DNA of 7,016 bases from Opitutia bacterium (lineage in GTDB: Bacteria > Verrucomicrobiota > Verrucomicrobiae > Opitutales > UBA953), in NCBI GenBank assembly GCA_947488485.1, contig CANKZO010000116.1, positions 1 through 7,016 on the forward strand, written 5' to 3'. Position 1 is the first letter of the stretch; each line of letters opens with the position of its first letter. The notes below the pieces were generated by a model. The model made no database searches. It was given only the letters and a program-made list of their open reading frames with translations, and had not been told where the DNA came from. Shown here in pieces: positions 1 to 4,301 of this stretch. The translations under genes were made by a program, and so were the position numbers.

Positions 1-8
1 ATGCCCTG

Positions 9-1616
9 ATGTTTTTGGGCTTCGGTCTCGGGGTTTTAATCGCGGCAGAGCCGATCCCCGCCGGCCAGCAGTTCACTGACCTGAAGGGCCGGTTTAAATC
101 ACAGTATGATATCGAAATCCGGTCAGCTCAGGCGGACGACAAGGCTTTATCGGCGTCCTACGATGTCACCCCGGTCACCGACGCGAATCTCGCCAGCACG
201 CTAAAGGTGCTCGGATGGGTGGAGGAGGAGCTTAAGCGCTATCCATCAGGTTTCCTGAAGCATCATGGACCGCGCCAACTCCTGCTTGGCGAATCGTTCC
301 TGTCCAAGCGTTCCACGTCGGGCGTGACGCCTATCTCCCCGTCGTCATTTGAATTCAAGGCCGCCGAGGCGATTGCACTGACCGTCCCCGCCAAGCTCAC
401 TGCCGTGCAGGAGTTTTCCAAGGGGCGCCATATCCATCAGGCCCTGATTGGCTTCCTGCTCCAGGATCATAAGGCTCCGGCCGATCCCATCTCGTTCGAA
501 GCCTGGAAGAAACTCACCAAGCCGGCTACCGCCTCCACCACCCCCATCGGGAAGCGCTTGGCCGGTGCCGACTCGCGTGCCGCCTTGTTCGGTCTTTTGT
601 GGGACCCGTTCGAACACCTTGATCTGATCGCCGAAGCTAAGGTGGACCCATCGGTCGCCCAGAAGCTCGCTGTCATGAAGGATTTCCTGGCCACGCAGGA
701 CAAGGGCTTCGACCAGGCATTCTTCAATCAGCTCACCATTATCCCCGAGTCTCAGCGGATTGTCTGCACGAACGACCTCACCGATCTAGGTAGCGTCGAT
801 CTGATTAAGAAGGATCCCGAGATTCAGGCCGACCTGCGACTCATCGAAAAGAAGTGGGGCATTACCGTGCTCTGGGAGCCGGGTTCACCCGCGCCGCCGA
901 TGCCCGCTAAGGTCCGCTTGGTCTATTCCTATTTCACCGACAAGAAGATCGTCCAATTCAAGGCCTTTGTCCGCATGCTGCGCGACGAACTGGACATGTA
1001 TCCCGAGGAGATCGTCTCCAGGCTGGGTTTCGGCAATATCTACATCTTGGATGAATTTACATTCCGCGACGTGAAACTGGCTGGCCAGAGCTTCAGCTGG
1101 ATTTCTAAGCCTGCGGTCGCCTACGGACTGAATTCGTTCAAGCCAGAGGACGCCTCTTCCCGGGCCTTTTTCTGCCGCACTACGCACCACGAGGTTTTTC
1201 ACGCGATCGAACGTCAGTTCACGCGCTCCGGCGGCCCGTTGTTCGGGGCCACTTGGGATGCGCTGAACGAGACAGGGTTCAAATATCGGATCGGACCGAA
1301 CTCGGTCAGTGCCGAAGGACAGCCCACTCATACCATGGACAACGCAGGGCGGAAGGGTTTCGCTGAATCTTACGGCATGAATATCGCCACCGATGACCGT
1401 GCCACGATGTATGCGCGCATGATGGTGGCAGACAAAGTCTTCTACGGCCGACTGCCGACGGATCCGATCCTGCTCGCCAAGACCAAGCGGCTTCAGGAAT
1501 TCTTCGGTAATATCCGCCAGGAGCTCTCCATTCCGGAATCCAACCCGCTCTACCAGATGTTGGCTCGGACTCCTGCGGATGCCGCATCGGCCGCACCCAA
1601 GAGCGAAGCGAAGTAA
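9..1616 (+). CDS. Secreted zinc metallopeptidase-like protein with duplicated domain
   Basis: Probable exported HExxH zinc peptidase; substrate unknown. The N-terminus is a hydrophobic run (residues 2-13) ending in AA-E, like the core and cleavage region of a signal peptide, but it lacks a basic n-region. The frame stays open to the left edge (codons for A and L precede ATG 9), so the true start may lie upstream of the window. The C-terminal half (about 275-515) carries H394-E395-V-F-H398, then W416 with LN and GF.Y, and GFAESYG followed by D462-D463-R-A. This resembles the order HExxH / W..LN..F.Y / GF..Y....ED.A that I recall from 'putative zinc-binding metallopeptidases'; E395 would be the catalytic base and D462 the likely third ligand. 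The N-terminal half (about 30-242) looks like a degenerate copy of the same domain. The only two cysteines I see (C253, C389) could form a disulfide. The gene converges on the dehydrogenase gene. The peptidase call is fairly firm; family assignment and function are inference. Confidence 0.8.
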   Translation: MFLGFGLGVLIAAEPIPAGQQFTDLKGRFKSQYDIEIRSAQADDKALSASYDVTPVTDANLASTLKVLGWVEEELKRYPSGFLKHHGPRQLLLGESFLSKRSTSGVTPISPSSFEFKAAEAIALTVPAKLTAVQEFSKGRHIHQALIGFLLQDHKAPADPISFEAWKKLTKPATASTTPIGKRLAGADSRAALFGLLWDPFEHLDLIAEAKVDPSVAQKLAVMKDFLATQDKGFDQAFFNQLTIIPESQRIVCTNDLTDLGSVDLIKKDPEIQADLRLIEKKWGITVLWEPGSPAPPMPAKVRLVYSYFTDKKIVQFKAFVRMLRDELDMYPEEIVSRLGFGNIYILDEFTFRDVKLAGQSFSWISKPAVAYGLNSFKPEDASSRAFFCRTTHHEVFHAIERQFTRSGGPLFGATWDALNETGFKYRIGPNSVSAEGQPTHTMDNAGRKGFAESYGMNIATDDRATMYARMMVADKVFYGRLPTDPILLAKTKRLQEFFGNIRQELSIPESNPLYQMLARTPADAASAAPKSEAK

Positions 1617-1623
1617 TTCGCTC
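1601..1623. terminator. Inverted repeat across convergent stop codons
   Basis: GAGCGAA (1601-1607) and TTCGCTC (1617-1623) are perfect 7-base complements around a 9-base loop. A nested alternative pairs GCGAA (1608-1612) with TTCGC (1617-1621) around a GTAA (GNRA-type) tetraloop. The metallopeptidase stop TAA (1614-1616) lies in the loop, and the dehydrogenase stop (1622-1624, minus strand) overlaps the right arm. With only 5 bp between the two stops, this is the natural place for a bidirectional 3' end. Neither side has a clear run of T after the stem, so it is not a classical intrinsic terminator. It could instead act as an RNA 3'-end stabiliser or be chance. Confidence 0.4.
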
Positions 1624-2677
1624 AGGCCGTCTTCAGCGACGCCATGTCGATCACGAAGCGGTAGCGCACGTCCTGCTTGATCATGCGGTCCCAGGCTTCG
1701 TTGATTTTCTGAATCGGGATGAGCTCGATGTCGGAGACGATACCGTGCTTGGCGCAGAACTCGAGCATCTCCTGGGTCTCGGCGATACCGCCGATGCAGG
1801 AACCGCTGAAGTTGCGGCGCGGCATGATCACGCTGAAGGCGTGGACCGCGAGCGGTTGCTCGGGTACGCCGACGAGGCAGAGGGTGCCGTCAAGGCGTAG
1901 GAGCGAGAGGTAGGCGTTGAGGTCGTGCTGGGCGGAGACGCAGTCCAGGATGAAGTCGAGCGAGGAGGTGTGCTTGGCCATCGCGGCGGCGTCGGTCGAG
2001 ACGACGACTTCATGGGCACCGAGTCGGAGGCCATCGGCGACCTTGGAGGGGGAGGTCGTGAAGAGCACGACGTGGGCACCTAAGGCACGGGCAATTTTCA
2101 CGCCCATGTGGCCAAGGCCGCCGAGCCCGACGATACCGACCTTCTGGCCGGGGCCGACCTTCCAGTGGCGGAGCGGGGAATAGGTCGTAATGCCGGCGCA
2201 GAGGAGCGGGGCGGTGGCCGCGAGATCCATGCCCTGGGGGACGCGTAGGGTGAAGGCCTCGTCGACGACGATATGGGAGGAGTAGCCTCCGAAGGTGTGA
2301 CCGCCGAGGTGCTTGTCGGGGCTGTTATAGGTGAACGTCGCTCCCGTGAGGCAGAACTGCTCCAGACCTTTCTGGCAGCTCGGGCAGGTGCGGCAGGAGT
2401 CGACCATGCAGCCCGTGGCGCCGATGTCGCCGACCTTGACCTTCGTGACCTTGGCGCCGACTGCGGTGACGCGGCCGACGATCTCGTGTCCCGGGACGCA
2501 GGCGTAGTTCGTGCCCGGCCATTCGCCGCGGGCCGTATGGACGTCGGAGTGGCAGACGCCGCAGAAGAGGATCTCCATCGCGACATCCGTCGGGCCGGGT
2601 GCGCGCCGGGCGATCTGCATCGGTGCGAGCAGGGAGGTGGGGGCGGCGGAACCGTAGGCCTGGGCGTTGGTGATCAT
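1622..2677 (-). CDS. Zinc-dependent alcohol dehydrogenase / aldehyde reductase (CAD/YahK type)
   Basis: Cytosolic medium-chain dehydrogenase/reductase expected to interconvert alcohols and aldehydes with NAD(P)H. At 351 residues it is full length for the cinnamyl-alcohol-dehydrogenase-like (YahK) group. Visible motifs in order are CGVCHSD (catalytic zinc ligand C42), GHE at 63-65 (H64, E65), the structural-zinc cysteines C95, C98, C101 and C109, C160 as third catalytic zinc ligand, and the Rossmann glycine motif GLGGLGH at 184-190. After the second strand comes FTTSPSK (206-212) rather than an acidic residue, which in this family favours NADP(H). ATG 2675-2677 has GGAGG seven bases upstream (2685-2689). 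The gene follows the two response regulators on the same strand after a 54-bp gap and may be co-transcribed. All key residues are present. The physiological substrate cannot be told from sequence; aldehyde detoxification is a reasonable guess. Confidence 0.95.
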   Translation of the reverse strand: MITNAQAYGSAAPTSLLAPMQIARRAPGPTDVAMEILFCGVCHSDVHTARGEWPGTNYACVPGHEIVGRVTAVGAKVTKVKVGDIGATGCMVDSCRTCPSCQKGLEQFCLTGATFTYNSPDKHLGGHTFGGYSSHIVVDEAFTLRVPQGMDLAATAPLLCAGITTYSPLRHWKVGPGQKVGIVGLGGLGHMGVKIARALGAHVVLFTTSPSKVADGLRLGAHEVVVSTDAAAMAKHTSSLDFILDCVSAQHDLNAYLSLLRLDGTLCLVGVPEQPLAVHAFSVIMPRRNFSGSCIGGIAETQEMLEFCAKHGIVSDIELIPIQKINEAWDRMIKQDVRYRFVIDMASLKTA

Positions 2678-2682
2678 GATCA

Positions 2683-2699
2683 GGCCTCCACCTAAGGCC
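2683..2699 (-). promoter_or_regulatory. Dehydrogenase ribosome binding site inside a short inverted repeat
   Basis: On the minus strand, GGAGG (2685-2689) lies seven bases before the dehydrogenase ATG and fixes that start. It falls inside an inverted repeat, GGCCT (2695-2699) with AGGCC (2683-2687) around a 7-base loop, so three of its five bases could be paired in the mRNA. The binding site is well supported. A regulatory role for the 5-bp stem is only a possibility. Confidence 0.6.
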
Positions 2700-2711
2700 G
2701 GAAACGTAACA

Positions 2712-2729
2712 GGCGCAAGCCGAGGCGCC
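2712..2729 (-). other. Short GC hairpin just after the response regulator 1 stop
   Basis: GGCGC and GCGCC (2712-2716 and 2725-2729) pair around an 8-base loop, starting two bases after the regulator's TGA. On the minus strand the sequence that follows is TGTTACGTTT, with only short T runs. It could attenuate read-through into the dehydrogenase gene, but the stem is short and the T tract poor, so I do not call it a terminator. Confidence 0.25.
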
Positions 2730-2731
2730 GC

Positions 2732-3403
2732 TCAGCCTTCGGTCGGATCGTAGAGGCCTTGGCGGACGACGAAGCGGATGACGCCGGCGACGTCGTGGAC
2801 GCCGAGCTTGCGCATCAGGTTCGTGCGGTGGTTCTCGACGGTCTTGGCGCTGATATCGAGTTTCACCGCGACTTCCTTGCTCGAGAAACTCTTCGCCAGC
2901 AGGATTGCGATTTCCTTTTCGCGCTCGGTCAGCGTCGCGCCCTTGGCGTCGACGTCGCTTTCCGGCGCGGTGAGCGCGTCGGCCATCGCCTTCTGGAAGG
3001 TCTCGCTAAACCAGGTGTCTCCGGCGGCGACCGCGTCGACCGCCTGGCGGAGTTCGGAAAGGCGGGCGCTCTTCGGCACGTAGCCGCGGACCCCGGCTTT
3101 GAGCAGACCACGGGCGATCTGCTTCTCGGACTTCGCAGAGAAGATCAGCACCTTGAGGTCGGGCTGCGTGTCGTGCAGCTGGCGGAGGACTTCCAAGCCG
3201 CTGATGCCCGGGAGCAGGATGTCGAGGATGAGGATGTCGGGCTTGAGCTGCTTCGCGAGCGCGAGGCCTTCATTGCCGTCGGCGGTCGAGCCCAGCACGC
3301 GGTAGGCGCCCCGGGCCTCAAGCATCTCGATGATGAGCTCGCAGATGGCCGTCTGGTCTTCCACGACCACGACGGATTTCGCCTTGCGGACAGAGGTCTT
3401 CAT
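2732..3403 (-). CDS. NarL/FixJ-family response regulator 1
   Basis: Two-component output protein, 223 residues: a receiver domain (about 10-125) and a LuxR-type helix-turn-helix (about 157-215). The receiver keeps the acidic pair E15-D16, phospho-acceptor D61 (in LILDILLPG), switch S89 and K111. The DNA-binding half has LTEREKEI, SSKEVA and KTVENHRTNLMRKLGV. Phosphorylation at D61 by an unseen kinase would be expected to drive DNA binding and transcriptional control. I chose ATG 3401-3403 because the product begins MKTS.RK, as its neighbour does, and runs directly into the receiver. An ATG 132 bases further upstream would add a basic, tryptophan-rich stretch and overlap the neighbouring regulator. 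No Shine-Dalgarno is visible before the chosen ATG. The 70-bp gap upstream (3404-3473) holds no convincing promoter or terminator. Confidence 0.95.
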   Translation of the reverse strand: MKTSVRKAKSVVVVEDQTAICELIIEMLEARGAYRVLGSTADGNEGLALAKQLKPDILILDILLPGISGLEVLRQLHDTQPDLKVLIFSAKSEKQIARGLLKAGVRGYVPKSARLSELRQAVDAVAAGDTWFSETFQKAMADALTAPESDVDAKGATLTEREKEIAILLAKSFSSKEVAVKLDISAKTVENHRTNLMRKLGVHDVAGVIRFVVRQGLYDPTEG

Positions 3404-3473
3404 GGGGGTGAGCCTGATAATGGCCGACCCCTTGCCGCAGGCGAACGCAAAAAGGCGCCGCTTGGTAACAATC

Positions 3474-4226
3474 TTATTCCGACGCCGGGTCGACCAGGCC
3501 CTGCCGGACCACGAAGCGGACCAGGCCGGCCACATCGCGGACCCCGAGCTTGCGCATCAGGTTGGCCCGGTGGTTCTCGGCGGTCTTGATGCTGATATGG
3601 AGGCGACCGGCGACTTCCTTGCTGCTGTGGCTCTGGGCGATGAGGACGGCGATCTCGCGTTCGCGCGGGGTCAGCTGGTCGATCATGCCGTCGCCGAGGA
3701 AGGAAGGGGAGGCAAGAGCCTGCCGGACGGTGCGGCTGAAGTCCTCGTTGAACCAGGTATTGCCGAGCGACAGCGCCTCGAGGGCCTTGCGGAGTTCGGA
3801 CAGCGGGCCGTTCTTGTTCACGAAGCCATGGATGCCGGCCTGCATGAGCGCGCGGACGATGTGGGGCTCCTGCTTGCCGGAGAAGATCAGCACCTTCATC
3901 GCGGGCAGGCTGCCGCCGAGCCGGCGCAGGATCTCGATGCCGCCCACGCCGGGCATGATCACGTCGAGCACCAGGATGTCGGGCTTCAGGCGCAGCGCGA
4001 GTTCGATGGCGCTGAGTCCGTCGGAGGCCGTGCCGACCGAGACGCAGCGCGGATGGGACTGGACCATCTCCGAGACCAGGTCGCACACCGCCGATTGGTC
4101 TTCCACGACCAGCACGCGCTTCTTAGCTAGGGAGCTGTCCGCTCCCGAAGGCTTGAAGGGCTGCGGGTAACTGGGAACCCCGGCCGACGGCCGGGTGACG
4201 CGGAGTTTACGCAATGATGTCTTCAT
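3474..4226 (-). CDS. NarL/FixJ-family response regulator 2 (paralogue of regulator 1)
   Basis: 250-residue response regulator with a receiver (about 36-152) carrying E42-D43, phospho-acceptor D88 (LVLDVIMPG), switch S116 and K138. The LuxR-type helix-turn-helix (about 184-242) contains LTPREREI, SSKEVA and ENHRANLMRKLGV. It closely resembles regulator 1, above all in the last 60 residues, and both end in RFVVRQGL.DP. It therefore looks like a tandem duplicate that may bind a similar site. Both proteins start MKTS.RK, but here a proline- and serine-rich stretch of about 27 residues (8-35) separates this from the receiver. I chose ATG 4224-4226 for that shared start. It has no well-placed Shine-Dalgarno, since AGGAG lies 20 bases upstream. 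An in-frame TTG at 4269-4271 would add 15 residues but overlaps the candidate promoter. It is the first gene of the minus-strand group. Confidence 0.93.
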   Translation of the reverse strand: MKTSLRKLRVTRPSAGVPSYPQPFKPSGADSSLAKKRVLVVEDQSAVCDLVSEMVQSHPRCVSVGTASDGLSAIELALRLKPDILVLDVIMPGVGGIEILRRLGGSLPAMKVLIFSGKQEPHIVRALMQAGIHGFVNKNGPLSELRKALEALSLGNTWFNEDFSRTVRQALASPSFLGDGMIDQLTPREREIAVLIAQSHSSKEVAGRLHISIKTAENHRANLMRKLGVRDVAGLVRFVVRQGLVDPASE

Positions 4227-4239
4227 GGAATCGATACAT
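4207..4239 (-). CDS. Possible 10-codon leader ORF overlapping the regulator 2 start
   Basis: An ATG at 4237-4239 (minus strand) opens a 10-residue frame, MYRFHEDIIA, ending in TAA at 4207-4209. It has a better Shine-Dalgarno (AGGAG, 4247-4251, 7-base spacing) than regulator 2 itself, and it overlaps the regulator's first codons in another frame. It may be a translated upstream ORF that tunes regulator 2, or only an accident of a short sequence. Nothing beyond the spacing supports it. Confidence 0.2.
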   Translation of the reverse strand: MYRFHEDIIA

Positions 4240-4246
4240 GAGATAT

Positions 4247-4251
4247 CTCCT
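4247..4251 (-). promoter_or_regulatory. AGGAG Shine-Dalgarno in the regulator 2 leader
   Basis: AGGAG on the minus strand is 7 bases from ATG 4239 but 20 bases from the regulator 2 ATG (4226). It overlaps GAGATATCTC (4240-4249), a perfect 10-bp palindrome. This is the only good ribosome binding site in the leader, so it bears on the start choice for regulator 2. Confidence 0.45.
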
Positions 4252-4254
4252 GTT

Positions 4255-4277
4255 TTGCCGTTTATTATCAACGGAAA
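4255..4277. promoter_or_regulatory. Operator-like dyad in the divergent intergenic region
   Basis: Left arm TTGCCGTT (4255-4262) and right arm AACGGAAA (4270-4277) match as an inverted repeat at 7 of 8 positions around a 7-base centre. The dyad lies between the divergent regulator 2 and pseudopilin-like genes and overlaps the candidate -10 box below. LuxR-type response regulators bind dyad sites, so autoregulation or control of both genes is plausible. No second copy is obvious upstream of the other genes here. Confidence 0.4.
4264..4269 (-). promoter_or_regulatory. Candidate -10 box for regulator 2
   Basis: GATAAT on the minus strand matches TATAAT at 5 of 6 positions. Transcription would start near 4257, leaving about 30 bases of leader containing the AGGAG. 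No good -35 hexamer is found at 16-18 bases, so the promoter may be weak or activator-dependent. Confidence 0.35.
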
Positions 4278-4301
4278 GAGGATGGGGCTTATTCCTCATC
4301 A

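Noticed and set aside
885..1331. Minus-strand frame opposite the metallopeptidase gene
   Set aside because: It is antisense to the conserved HExxH-containing region, with no motif and no ribosome site noticed; a shadow frame.
3404..3473. Possible terminator or promoter between the two regulators (GGCGCC followed by TTTTT; CATTAT)
   Set aside because: GGCGCC cannot form a loop by itself, flanking pairing is only about 3 bp, and no -35 lies at a workable distance from CATTAT.
3404..3535. An upstream ATG (3535) extending regulator 1 by 44 residues
   Set aside because: It would overlap the coding end of regulator 2 and add a Trp/Arg-rich stretch unlike any receiver N-terminus; MKTS at 3403 matches the paralogue's start.
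2759..4130. Two long plus-strand open frames (2759-3589 and 3330-4130) opposite the response regulators
   Set aside because: They are antisense to two clear response regulators with intact motifs, have low-complexity Asp/Glu/Arg/Ala-rich products with no recognisable domain, and are expected by chance in GC-rich coding DNA.
4227..4271. TTG start at 4271 for regulator 2
   Set aside because: It is a rare start with no Shine-Dalgarno, and it overlaps the candidate -10 box, so the codon would lie outside the transcript if that promoter is right.
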